From Oligoflexia bacterium (lineage in GTDB: Bacteria; Bdellovibrionota; UBA1018): a DNA stretch of 64,000 bases. This document shows positions 8,748 to 17,141 of the stretch, in pieces; position 1 is the first letter of the stretch, and each line of letters opens with the position of its first letter. The position numbers and the translations under genes were made by a program. The stretch spans positions 45,211-109,210 of the forward strand of contig JACMNQ010000025.1 of assembly GCA_014378465.1 (NCBI GenBank). The letters are read 5' to 3'. Under the pieces are notes generated by a model, which was not told the DNA's origin, did no database searches, and saw nothing but the letters and a program-made list of their open reading frames with translations.

Positions 8748-9782
8748 ATGACCGGAAATTTCAACCTTTTCAGACTTACTATCCTGTTTTTCGCTGCTCT
8801 CCTGTGGGTATCACCGAGTGAGGCGGCGACCCGCGCCTATTGTCATGAACTCGTTCAGACCTTTTCTCCGCTCATCACCGATCGAGCCTACCTGACCCAG
8901 TTCAAGAACCAGGGCGCAAATTTCTTGAATGCCGTTCACTACCTGCACTCTCTGAAACTTCACTCTCTTCAAAACATTCCGTCCGAAGCGAAACGAATCG
9001 ACTTTGGAAATCAGAACGAAGGGGTTTACCTCTATCGTGACGGCTCGCATCAGGGCAGACCCCTGGCGTTGAAGCTGGTCACGAGCATTACTGACCCCGA
9101 CGCACGGCTCGCGAGCAGGCAATTGGTTTCGAAACTTTTGAAGGATCCGGAACATGCCGTTCTCACGGACGACGAAATTTTCGAAATCAGCATCACTTTG
9201 CGAAGCTTCGCCTCGGGCATGGAAAAAGCGCGCATCGCCGAGCAGGTTGGAGGCCCGAAACTTTATGGAGGCGGCATCATCTGGCTGCACGAACTCCCCT
9301 ACTTTTACACGGAGCTGGAATGGCTGGGTTATGAAGAAAAATTCAGTTCACTTGAAAACTGTGAAAATTGCGGCGTCGAGCTCAAAAAAGCGTATGCCGC
9401 ACATCCTGATCTTGCAGCCAAAGCGGCAAGACTTCTCCTGAGTCCTCTGGAACTTCGAACCAACCCGGGTGATTCTGACATCCTTCTGATGGAGAATGGA
9501 AGTCTCCGCTGGCTCGACTCCGGTGAATGGGTTCAGCACTCCCAGGTTTCGATCATGGCCAGGGCTTATGCGAGTTCCTTCTGGAAGTACGTTGACATGT
9601 TGACTCATTATCGAGCCGGGAGTCTGCCCGGAGGCGTTCAGTCGGCTGAAGCCATCAGTGACTCCTTCATTGAACTGCTTCGAGAGAGCAAGAGATTTAC
9701 GGCTGAAGAAAAGAATCTCCTGCTTTCAAAAATCGCCGAAGCCGAACCTCGGTTCGCGACACGATTCAGCGTCCGTTTCTGA
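8748..9782 (+). CDS. Exported protein of unknown function with kinase-like motif arrangement
   Basis: 344 residues from an ATG with an AGG about nine bases upstream. Residues 1-26 form a Sec signal peptide ending PSEA. I do not recognise a named family. The order of elements recalls a protein-kinase-like fold. A glycine/aromatic strand pair (EGVYLYRDG, 91-99) is followed by a lysine strand LALKLV (106-111). There is a helix region at 140-165, then a hinge-like GGGIIWLHELPYFYTELE. NPGDSDILLMENGSLRWLDSGE (parts of 239-260) resembles a catalytic-loop N/D plus DFG-like Asp. Two Cys at 205 and 208 form CENC. A kinase role is inference only and an exported location would be unusual. The gene is monocistronic, divergent from kdsB. 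Confidence 0.6.
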   Translation: MTGNFNLFRLTILFFAALLWVSPSEAATRAYCHELVQTFSPLITDRAYLTQFKNQGANFLNAVHYLHSLKLHSLQNIPSEAKRIDFGNQNEGVYLYRDGSHQGRPLALKLVTSITDPDARLASRQLVSKLLKDPEHAVLTDDEIFEISITLRSFASGMEKARIAEQVGGPKLYGGGIIWLHELPYFYTELEWLGYEEKFSSLENCENCGVELKKAYAAHPDLAAKAARLLLSPLELRTNPGDSDILLMENGSLRWLDSGEWVQHSQVSIMARAYASSFWKYVDMLTHYRAGSLPGGVQSAEAISDSFIELLRESKRFTAEEKNLLLSKIAEAEPRFATRFSVRF

Positions 9783-9809
9783 TCCACCGAAGAAAAATCC
9801 ATCCGCAGC

Positions 9810-10961
9810 CTAGACCTGAATATCGAGCTCAGGCTTCCAGATGCCCTTCCATTCCTTCAGACGAACAAATGGCTTGACCGGCTCAGGGATGGGCAAGGTG
9901 GCTGGATCGACTGCCGGATCAACCTCGACCCGCGGCACGATCGGGTATTCAATGAAAGCATAGGTCAGACGCGTGCGCGTTCCATACTCATTCATGTCAA
10001 GATTGGTCACCTCATTCCAGGAGCCTTCATTGAAGTACTCTTGTCCTTCGCGCCATTGACGGTACTTGAGAACATGGGTGTGACCGAAGATCACGCAGTT
10101 GACATCCTCGCGGTCATCGAGGATTTTGAAAGCGATCTTGTCGAAGCTCGGATAGAGGCTGATCTCCTTCAGGAGACCCAACTTCTCCTTTACCCCTCTG
10201 CGCAGCTGATAACGGCGCCTGAAGAGCAGTGTATCGAGCGTGAATTTCGCGCAGCTGAGGCCCGTTTTCACTGACCACCACAGGTCATGAATGAACGACC
10301 AGATGATGTAAGTTCCGAAAGGCCTCACCTTGTCGATGTGCGGGCGTTCCTTCTTCACCTGTGGAAGAAAGACGGTGACGAAGAGTGAACCCCACGGAAG
10401 ATTGAGCACCGGCTCGGGAAGGCCGCGTGTGATGAAAGGCCTCTCCATGTCGGTCTTCGCGAAACGCTCATACTGTTGACCATGTTCGACGTAGACGCCA
10501 TCAAACAGGTAATAAACATCGTGAAATCTTACCTCAAAACCGCAGGCTTCAGAAAAAACCTTGCGCGGACCCGCCCAGAGCATGCCCATGTCATGATTGC
10601 CGACGATATAGGAAAGAGTATGCCCGGGGGTGGCGGCGAATCTTCGAAGCGCCTGAAAGAATTCCGGATGCCCGGTCACGATCTTCTCGACGGCGCGAAC
10701 CACACTTCGCTCGGTGATGAGGTGCGTGTGCACTCCCCAGGTGTCGATCTGCAGGAGATTCAGGATATCTCCGTTCATGATCAGCTCGACTTCCGCGTCC
10801 GCGAAAATACCAGTCCGATAATAGGCCAGAAACTCGGCAAATTCGCGGTCATAGATGAAATCTTCGAGAATATTCTGAGTGCCGTCGCGAAAGTAGCGAC
10901 CCTTGCCCAGATGAAAATCACTGACGACGAGCTTATACCGCGAGCGCGTACCCTCAGCCAT
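9810..10961 (-). CDS. Calcineurin-like metallophosphoesterase
   Basis: 383 residues. All di-metal motifs of the superfamily are present in order: VVSDFHLG (Asp15, His17), MNGDILN, VGNHDMG, a central YVEHGQQ, and VIFGHTHV near residue 300. The layout is closest to the LpxH/YfcE-like branch, but the protein is much longer than LpxH (about 240) and has an inserted aromatic-rich segment (YIIWSFIHDLWWS) that may contact the membrane. Substrate unknown. The start overlaps the end of the upstream GGDEF gene by 8 bp, so they are translated together. A role in nucleotide or lipid signalling is possible but not shown. Confidence 0.8.
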   Translation of the reverse strand: MAEGTRSRYKLVVSDFHLGKGRYFRDGTQNILEDFIYDREFAEFLAYYRTGIFADAEVELIMNGDILNLLQIDTWGVHTHLITERSVVRAVEKIVTGHPEFFQALRRFAATPGHTLSYIVGNHDMGMLWAGPRKVFSEACGFEVRFHDVYYLFDGVYVEHGQQYERFAKTDMERPFITRGLPEPVLNLPWGSLFVTVFLPQVKKERPHIDKVRPFGTYIIWSFIHDLWWSVKTGLSCAKFTLDTLLFRRRYQLRRGVKEKLGLLKEISLYPSFDKIAFKILDDREDVNCVIFGHTHVLKYRQWREGQEYFNEGSWNEVTNLDMNEYGTRTRLTYAFIEYPIVPRVEVDPAVDPATLPIPEPVKPFVRLKEWKGIWKPELDIQV

Positions 10962-12354
10962 TGCGATCCCCTGCCAGCAGATTCAGATCAGCGACGAAGA
11001 CGCAGTTGCGACTCGTCTTCTTCGCTGAATACATCGCCTGATCGGCGGCATTGATGACCGTCTTCTTGGAATCGGCGTGCTCGGGAAACAACGCGACTCC
11101 GATTGAAACGGTGATATTGAGTTTGAGGCCGTCCGCGCTGGCGAAGGTGAAGGCTTCGATGGAGCTCCGGATTCGTTCGGCGACCGCCTGGCCCGTGGCC
11201 AGGTCACAGGGCGAAAGAACCGCGACGAATTCATCCCCGCCATAACGAAAGACCGTATCGGTCTCTCGCACATACTGGCGAAGCTGATGGCCGAGTTCGT
11301 TGAGCAGGCCGGTTCCGACCAGATGTCCATGCTGATCATTGACGGACTTGAATCGGTCTGCATCGATGAAGAGCACGGCGAACGAAGTCTGGTTGGCCTG
11401 GGAATGCGCGATCTGACGATCAAGAATGTAGTGCAGGTAACGGGTGTTGTAGAGTCCGGTCGCATCATCCAGATACACCATCTGCTGCACGCCCTGGTAC
11501 TGCAGAATATTGGCACCGGTCACTTCGATCTGTGCTCTCAGAATTCTCAGACGGCTCTCGAGTCCCTCCAGATCATCCGGCTTCTTGGGTGAAAGGCAGA
11601 CACAGAAATAGTCAGTCTTCTCGCCGCCCTGAAAGCGGAAAGCGAAGACTCCGGGAGTAAGCTGGCCTCGCTCGACGAAGCGGCAGACTTCCTGTCCATC
11701 TCTGAGATGCTCCAGCACATTTGAAGTGTGCAGAGAGATCTCCAGGATCTCTTCCATCAGCCGATCGTCGCTTTGATCCGGATCGCGGCGCTTGAGCTCG
11801 CCCTTCTCATCAAATGCATAGATGGCCGAATGATCCGACTGCAGCTCACGGGAAAGGTAACTGCGGACGATGCCGAAGATGCGCTCCTGCTCGAAGGATG
11901 CCGAAATCATCTGGCAGCTGTTCAGAAGGTTCAGGTAGTGAGAGGCTCCCGCGTTTTCCTCAAAGACGGCCTTGCGGTCAAGCCCTCGTTTCACGGCCAG
12001 CTGAAAAGCTTCGATGTTGATCGGCTTTTTCATGTAATCTTCAGCTCCCAGGCGCATGGCGGTCACGGCCTGCTCAACGGTCGCGGCGTCGGAGATCAGA
12101 ATCACACTCGTGACCGGACTGACTCGCTTGATCCGCTCAAGAATCAGGGTGGCGGAGGGATGGTCCACGACCACGAGATTGTAGGTGAAGTTGTTGACCC
12201 ATTCAAACGAGCTTTCGATGCGGCTGACGATATCGACCTGACAGTCCGCGACTTCGCGCACGAGATCCGTATACAGATCCGTCTGCTTCGGATCTTCACT
12301 GATCAGAAGCACCTTGAAGTAGGTCTGGATTTCGGGATTCAGATCAATCGCCAT
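10954..12354 (-). CDS. Response regulator with GGDEF domain (predicted diguanylate cyclase)
   Basis: 466 residues. An N-terminal receiver (about 12-130) has Asp64 in LVVVDHPS as the likely phospho-acceptor and Lys110 in YMKKP. Residues 140-280 look GAF-like. The C-terminal domain has an intact GGDEF at 372-376, preceded by RETD (363-366) five residues upstream, the position of the RxxD inhibitory I-site. It should therefore make c-di-GMP in response to phosphorylation and be product-inhibited. The gene is 14 bp after the pseudo-receiver/coiled-coil gene and overlaps the phosphoesterase gene by 8 bp, forming a three-gene signalling unit. No partner kinase lies next to it. Confidence 0.92.
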   Translation of the reverse strand: MAIDLNPEIQTYFKVLLISEDPKQTDLYTDLVREVADCQVDIVSRIESSFEWVNNFTYNLVVVDHPSATLILERIKRVSPVTSVILISDAATVEQAVTAMRLGAEDYMKKPINIEAFQLAVKRGLDRKAVFEENAGASHYLNLLNSCQMISASFEQERIFGIVRSYLSRELQSDHSAIYAFDEKGELKRRDPDQSDDRLMEEILEISLHTSNVLEHLRDGQEVCRFVERGQLTPGVFAFRFQGGEKTDYFCVCLSPKKPDDLEGLESRLRILRAQIEVTGANILQYQGVQQMVYLDDATGLYNTRYLHYILDRQIAHSQANQTSFAVLFIDADRFKSVNDQHGHLVGTGLLNELGHQLRQYVRETDTVFRYGGDEFVAVLSPCDLATGQAVAERIRSSIEAFTFASADGLKLNITVSIGVALFPEHADSKKTVINAADQAMYSAKKTSRNCVFVADLNLLAGDRNG

Positions 12355-12368
12355 GGTCTCTTTGAAGT

Positions 12369-14066
12369 CTAGGCAACTTCGTGTGCGGAGTTGCCTGAAG
12401 AAGCATCGGTTGAGACTTCCTCCATGCCTTCGGTGGTCGATCCACTGGATTGACCACTCGAACTCAGCAGTCCACCGGCCACACGCACCACCTGAGCTGC
12501 CTTGGAGAGTCTATCTCTGAGTGTAGCTGAGACTTGTTTCTCGCGCGAGTACTGATCTTGTAAAAGATCCATGTTGAATTCGAGAAGATCGAGTTTGCGT
12601 TTGAGCTCGATGATCTTGTTCTCACGCGCGCCCAGCAGGGCTTCGGAGTCTTTTTTCATCAATTCAAGTCTATTTTCGAGATCTTTTTCCCGAACTCGGA
12701 TCTTGCGGATATCCACGCGGACCCGCTCCTTGAGCTTCTCGGTTTCCTCAGTGGCTTCGCGAATTTGCGCTTCAAGCAGTCGAGCCTTGTCAGTTCGCTG
12801 CTTCATCTGAAAGCGGATGTCGGCAAGTTCTGCCTGGGAAGTTTCGTAAGCGATGACTTTCTCGCGTTCAAAATCGTCAATTTTCCGTTTCTGTTCTTCC
12901 GCGAGATGGGAAAGCTCACCGCTGCGTGCACGCTCCATCGCCAGCTGTTGATCCAGAGAAGTGACCTGGTCACGTGCGCTCTTGAGCTGACCGGCCAGAG
13001 CAGTGACATCCTGCTCGCGCAGAAGAAGGTATTTCTTGAGGGTGTCAAAATCCGGTGAGTGAGCGGCTCCCCCCGGCACGACGGCATCCCCGAGTGAAGG
13101 CGCGAAGCTCATGCGAGGCTTCGTGCTCAAATACGGCATCTGGGTCGCGATCAGACTTTCCTCGGAGTCAGAAGACTCGGAGTGACCAGGAGACTCCAGC
13201 GCGGCTTCAAAAGAATCCATGGATTCGACACGAGTGGCTTCGGTGCCGATCACATCCAGAGGTGGGAGCTCTGAGGGTGGAAGCGCGAACTGAACGGTGG
13301 GAAAGATTTCTTCGGCGGTATCGGCTGCCGGATCCAGGTTGATCTCGCCGAATTGAGTCGGTGACTCGACCTCAGGAGCGGAGAGCATCGTCGTCACTTC
13401 GCCTGCATCGGGTTTTGCGGCCGGTGCGGGCTTTGGCAGGGACCGTGGAGCCGAGTCTTCGGGAGCGTCGAGCGCGAAATCCGGAGGATCAAAGGAAAAC
13501 CCTGAAGTTTCAGGTGCGGGAGCTCCGGGAAAGTGCGACGTGACCACTTCGATCGAGAGGGTCAATTCGGCAGTCGGTGGCTCCGCTGAAGGAATTGCCG
13601 TGGTCTGAGTCTCAGGGATTGAAGTCGGCGGGGCGCCCGGGCGACCCATGAATTTCGTTGGAGTCGCGAGATCGGAACCCATCACTCCATCAATCAGCTC
13701 GAGAACCTGAAGATCAGTGAAAGGAGCCTTGAGATAGGCATGGACTCCGTTCGGAGAATCCTGATGTGTCGCACACTGCGCATCATCCCAGTTCTGCGTC
13801 GTCAGAATGATTGGAAGTTCCTTCTGATTGCGGTCCTGTTTCACTTTACTGACGAACGTCAGACCCTCTTCCGCGTCACGCCCCCCTTGGCCGGGTGCGG
13901 ATTCACGATGAACCAGCGCAAGGCTGACACTGACGCCATGAAGCTGAAGCATCTGCCAGGCTTCACGCGAGTTCGCAGGCAAAAGAATCCCGACACCCTT
14001 TTTCTGCAAAGAAAGGAGGAGCGAGTGCCCGGGCTGGAGTTGGGGATTCAGGACGAGAATCTTCAC
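12369..14066 (-). CDS. Pseudo-receiver plus long coiled-coil protein (FrzS-like architecture)
   Basis: 565 residues from a GTG at 14066, where the receiver-like fold begins. Residues 1-135 resemble a response-regulator receiver, but the phospho-acceptor position reads LALVHRES (His53 instead of Asp) and the N-terminal acidic pair is missing (LNPQ), while the YLKAP lysine remains. It is probably not phosphorylated. Residues 140-340 are Pro/Ala/Ser/Glu-rich and likely disordered. Residues 345-530 are a heptad-rich coiled coil. The arrangement resembles M. xanthus FrzS, a pseudo-receiver coiled-coil protein acting on polarity and type IV pili. That link is inference by layout, not sequence identity. 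Confidence 0.75.
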   Translation of the reverse strand: MKILVLNPQLQPGHSLLLSLQKKGVGILLPANSREAWQMLQLHGVSVSLALVHRESAPGQGGRDAEEGLTFVSKVKQDRNQKELPIILTTQNWDDAQCATHQDSPNGVHAYLKAPFTDLQVLELIDGVMGSDLATPTKFMGRPGAPPTSIPETQTTAIPSAEPPTAELTLSIEVVTSHFPGAPAPETSGFSFDPPDFALDAPEDSAPRSLPKPAPAAKPDAGEVTTMLSAPEVESPTQFGEINLDPAADTAEEIFPTVQFALPPSELPPLDVIGTEATRVESMDSFEAALESPGHSESSDSEESLIATQMPYLSTKPRMSFAPSLGDAVVPGGAAHSPDFDTLKKYLLLREQDVTALAGQLKSARDQVTSLDQQLAMERARSGELSHLAEEQKRKIDDFEREKVIAYETSQAELADIRFQMKQRTDKARLLEAQIREATEETEKLKERVRVDIRKIRVREKDLENRLELMKKDSEALLGARENKIIELKRKLDLLEFNMDLLQDQYSREKQVSATLRDRLSKAAQVVRVAGGLLSSSGQSSGSTTEGMEEVSTDASSGNSAHEVA

Positions 14067-14113
14067 AGGATACGCATCGGATAAAGAGGCAGCGAAGTTG
14101 ACACTCTTTTTTC

Positions 14114-14129
14114 AAAACGTTAACGTTTT
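14114..14129. promoter_or_regulatory. Perfect 16-bp palindrome in divergent intergenic region (candidate operator)
   Basis: The sequence AAAACGTTAACGTTTT is a perfect palindrome in the 71-bp gap between the divergent pseudo-receiver gene (start 14066) and the membrane-protein gene (start 14138). With one mismatch per side it extends two more bases on each flank. It sits 8 bp upstream of the plus-strand ATG and about 48 bp from the minus-strand GTG, so a dimeric regulator bound here could affect both directions. Confidence 0.5.
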
Positions 14130-14137
14130 CAATCAGT

Positions 14138-15193
14138 ATGACAGAATCGCCAGATACATCCTCCCCGAGGGCACCCACTTCTGCCGCTGCAGCCACGCCC
14201 GCTTCCGCGCGAAAAGGCACCCAGAGCGCCAGCCGCAGCACTCAGGATGCGTTGACGTTTCTGGTCTTCAAGGAAGGCCTGACCGCCAGAACCTTTCAGA
14301 TCTCAGCGGGTTGGATCTCCCGACTGGGCCTGCTTCTCGGAGCGCTCGCTCTGATCACTGCAGGTGCCATTTTTTTGACCGCGCGAACCTACGTCGCACT
14401 TCATCAAGCGAAACGGAATGGCGATCCGGCTCGAGTTCATGAACTTGAAGCTGAACTCGCTCAGGAGAAGACCGTTCATCAGACGGATCTCGCCAAAGTC
14501 GCCTTGCTTGCCAAAGCTGCAACGGGAAATTCAAGCCAGACTCCAGAGGTGGCCACGGCTCCCCCGCCGGTCGCTGCAGCTGCGCCGGTCGCATCGATCG
14601 CGATTCGCCAGGCTCCTCCCGCTTCCTCCACACTTTTTGCCGGGCTTCCTGCCGGTTCCGCATCCAGCATGCCGGATCGCGCTTCCCTCCCCTTCAAGCT
14701 GATTCAGACCAAGGCGTTCTGGCGCGGCGGCATTCTTCGAGTCAACTTTGCCATTCAGTACATCCGCGACGACGGGGGAAATCAGCAGGGCCACATCGTG
14801 ATCCTTGCCCGCGGATCTGAAACGCTTCTGGCCTATCCGGATGGAGTGCTCAATCTCATGGCCAGTGACACGCTCATCAAGCCTGACTCGGGAGAATATT
14901 TTTCAGTAAGTCGCTTTCGCGAAGTCACGGCCGAATTCGGTCCGGTTCCGACTCGCGATCAGATTCAGGAAGTCCAGATCCTGCTCCTCGACGCCAACAA
15001 GAATCTGCTGGTGCAGGAACGCCTGATTCCGGAAAAGCCCGCTCCTCGCAAACGCTCGGACAAACCACTGCCCGATTCGGAAAAGGACGATGAACCAGCC
15101 GCCCCTGCCGCGGGCGCTGGCGAAGAACGTCCTGCCGAACCCGCGGGCGCTCCCGCGACCAGTGGCAGCGGTTCTGACGGTGCAGGAGAATGA
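14138..15193 (+). CDS. Single-pass membrane protein of unknown function preceding bactofilin
   Basis: 351 residues. The N-terminal 35 residues are Ala/Ser/Thr-rich and basic, and presumably cytoplasmic. A transmembrane helix spans about 57-82 (SAGWISRLGLLLGALALIT). A short coiled coil (95-125), a Pro/Ala linker, and a compact beta-rich domain (190-300) follow. The tail after 305 is Pro/Ala/Glu/Gly-rich and likely disordered. No family is recognised. It overlaps the bactofilin start as ATGA, so the two are translationally coupled and the protein may anchor or position the bactofilin polymer at the inner membrane; that role is inference from context. Confidence 0.7.
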   Translation: MTESPDTSSPRAPTSAAAATPASARKGTQSASRSTQDALTFLVFKEGLTARTFQISAGWISRLGLLLGALALITAGAIFLTARTYVALHQAKRNGDPARVHELEAELAQEKTVHQTDLAKVALLAKAATGNSSQTPEVATAPPPVAAAAPVASIAIRQAPPASSTLFAGLPAGSASSMPDRASLPFKLIQTKAFWRGGILRVNFAIQYIRDDGGNQQGHIVILARGSETLLAYPDGVLNLMASDTLIKPDSGEYFSVSRFREVTAEFGPVPTRDQIQEVQILLLDANKNLLVQERLIPEKPAPRKRSDKPLPDSEKDDEPAAPAAGAGEERPAEPAGAPATSGSGSDGAGE

Positions 15194-15561
15194 CCAGGAA
15201 AAGTGAAATGAAAACGAACCCGGCCATCACTGAAAGCACGATCAACATCATCTCCGAAGGCACTCACCTGCAGGGCAAGTTGACTTTTGATCAGGTCTCG
15301 CGAATTCACGGGACTCTCACCGGAGAAATCAACGCCAATGAAGGAAGCACTCTGATCCTGGCTGAAACTTCTGTGGTCGAAGGCATCATTCATGCCGAAA
15401 CACTGATCGTCGAAGGTTATGTGCAAGGAGACATTCACGCGACGAAAAAAGTCTTCGTCTCCGGCACCGGCAGAGTCATCGGCAACATCCAGACTCCCTC
15501 ACTCAGCATGGATTTCGGGGCCTATTTCGACGGGCAATGCTCGATGCCAGAGCAACGGTAA
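15190..15561 (+). CDS. Bactofilin (polymer-forming cytoskeletal protein)
   Basis: 123 residues. Bactofilins form nucleotide-independent, membrane-associated filaments that scaffold cell-wall enzymes or motility proteins. The core (about 20-115) is the right-handed beta-helix domain, with typical short repeats: GTHLQGKLTF, GTLTGEINA, VVEGIIHAETLIVEGYVQGDIHA and VFVSGTGRVIGNI. The ends are short and polar, as usual. An ATG at 15190 overlaps the upstream stop by 4 bp. A second in-frame ATG at 15208 has a better-spaced AGGA and may be the true start. Confidence 0.93.
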   Translation: MTRKSEMKTNPAITESTINIISEGTHLQGKLTFDQVSRIHGTLTGEINANEGSTLILAETSVVEGIIHAETLIVEGYVQGDIHATKKVFVSGTGRVIGNIQTPSLSMDFGAYFDGQCSMPEQR

Positions 15562-15668
15562 ACCCGACAGACGACAGGCCGAGTGAAAGGTGGAACTGAT
15601 CGTACAGAGTGCACGCTGAGGGCAGCCAAGTTCTGTTTCTGGAACGAGTCGTCTGAAGCGCCGGAAGC

Positions 15669-17141
15669 TCACTTCAGAGCTGAAATCGGAATCTCTCTCA
15701 GGTTCGTGAACCCGCTTGCCTTCAGGCTCTTCTTGATCGCCTCAGCATCTCCGGCCACCACGATGGTCAGATGATCGAGATCAAAATTCTTCGCGACCGA
15801 TTCAACGACTTCAGGGCGAGTGACCGCACCGATCTTTGAAGAAAATTCATTCAGATATTCTGGCCCGAGCTTGAAAAGATAACCCGTCGCCCAGCGCGTG
15901 GCCACCGCTCCGAGAGTCGAAACGCTCAAAGGATAACCTCCCACGAGGTACTGTTTGGAAAGTTTCACTTCTTCTTCAGAAATGTCTCCACCTTTGACGG
16001 CCTTGAGAATTTCCAGAGTTTTCGCGATCACTTTGCCGGTATTTTCAGTCTGGGTCGCCGACGAGATCCCAAAGCGGGTCAGATCCTGACTGTAGGCGAA
16101 GCCGCTCTCGATTCCATAAGTCAGTCCCAGCTGATCCCGAATCACGGCGTTGAGGCGACTGTTGAAGTATTCGCCCAGCAGCGCATTCGCCACCGTCAGA
16201 GGGTAACGTTCGGGAGACCTGACCGAAATGGACTTGAAACCCAGCCGAACCTGCGACTGAGTCAGGCCCGGACGATTGACGATCAGAATCTCTTTCGCAG
16301 CCTGCTTCGCCTTCGCACTTCCTGCGGGAGGCACAATGCGATTGTCCGTATAGGGGCGGTAGTCGCGCACCGGCGCTTCCCCTTTCCAATCACCAAAGAG
16401 AGTCTCAATCCGCTTCTTGAATTCTTCCGAATTCACTCGACCCACGACCATGAGGAGAGCATTTTTCGGAGTGAAGTGCTTCTTGTGAAAAGCGATGAGA
16501 TCTTCACGCTTCACTTTTTCGAATTCCCTGAGTGAAGCCACTCCCCCACGGCCATACGAAGTTCCGGCTGCAACTTTGCGGTAGAACGCGATCGAAGCGA
16601 GAGGATCGGCGGAATCTCCAATGTGATTCCAGCGTTCAACGAGGTCAAGTTTTTCGCGGGTCACTTCAGCGGGAATGAAATCCGGATGAAGCGCGATTTT
16701 GGAAATGTACTCAAGAAGAATCGGAGCGTCCGGTGCCAGCCCATGCATCCCGACGCTGAACGAGTCTTCATCAGCGGAACTGTAACGGCTGGCTCCGAGT
16801 CCTTCGATCGCCTTCGCGATCTGTCTTGCAGTCAGGCCACCTGCACCCCGTTCCAGCACTGAACCCAGAAGTTCAGCGGTTCCTGATTTTCCGCGAGGGT
16901 CATCGCGATTTCCGGACTGAATCAGAAGTGCGAGATCAATGACCGGAAGTCGGTCATCGAGAAACCAGGCGATCTGAAGGCCGTTTGGAAGAGTTTCAAT
17001 CTTCGGAAGCGGCAACTTCATGATCGGAACTGCATCATCGCCCGGAAGAGGTTCAGCGGCACGAACCCATTCACTGGCCAAACTGCCCGGGACGCTCAAC
17101 AGAACCGCAGTGAAAAGAGCAGACTTGAAAAAATTTGTCAT
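15669..17141 (-). CDS. M16-family peptidase homologue, catalytically inactive
   Basis: 490 residues with a signal peptide (residues 1 to about 22, SVPGSLAS). The M16 fold is clear from LPNGLQIAWFLDDRLPVIDL, GVASLREF and the second-half domain. However, the zinc site normally reading HxxEH is replaced by AELLGS (89-94), so zinc binding and catalysis should be lost. It follows the active M16 gene with a 4-bp ATGA overlap. Active/inactive M16 pairs in other bacteria form heterodimers in which the inactive subunit completes the substrate chamber, and this is the likely role here, in the periplasm. Confidence 0.9.
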   Translation of the reverse strand: MTNFFKSALFTAVLLSVPGSLASEWVRAAEPLPGDDAVPIMKLPLPKIETLPNGLQIAWFLDDRLPVIDLALLIQSGNRDDPRGKSGTAELLGSVLERGAGGLTARQIAKAIEGLGASRYSSADEDSFSVGMHGLAPDAPILLEYISKIALHPDFIPAEVTREKLDLVERWNHIGDSADPLASIAFYRKVAAGTSYGRGGVASLREFEKVKREDLIAFHKKHFTPKNALLMVVGRVNSEEFKKRIETLFGDWKGEAPVRDYRPYTDNRIVPPAGSAKAKQAAKEILIVNRPGLTQSQVRLGFKSISVRSPERYPLTVANALLGEYFNSRLNAVIRDQLGLTYGIESGFAYSQDLTRFGISSATQTENTGKVIAKTLEILKAVKGGDISEEEVKLSKQYLVGGYPLSVSTLGAVATRWATGYLFKLGPEYLNEFSSKIGAVTRPEVVESVAKNFDLDHLTIVVAGDAEAIKKSLKASGFTNLREIPISALK

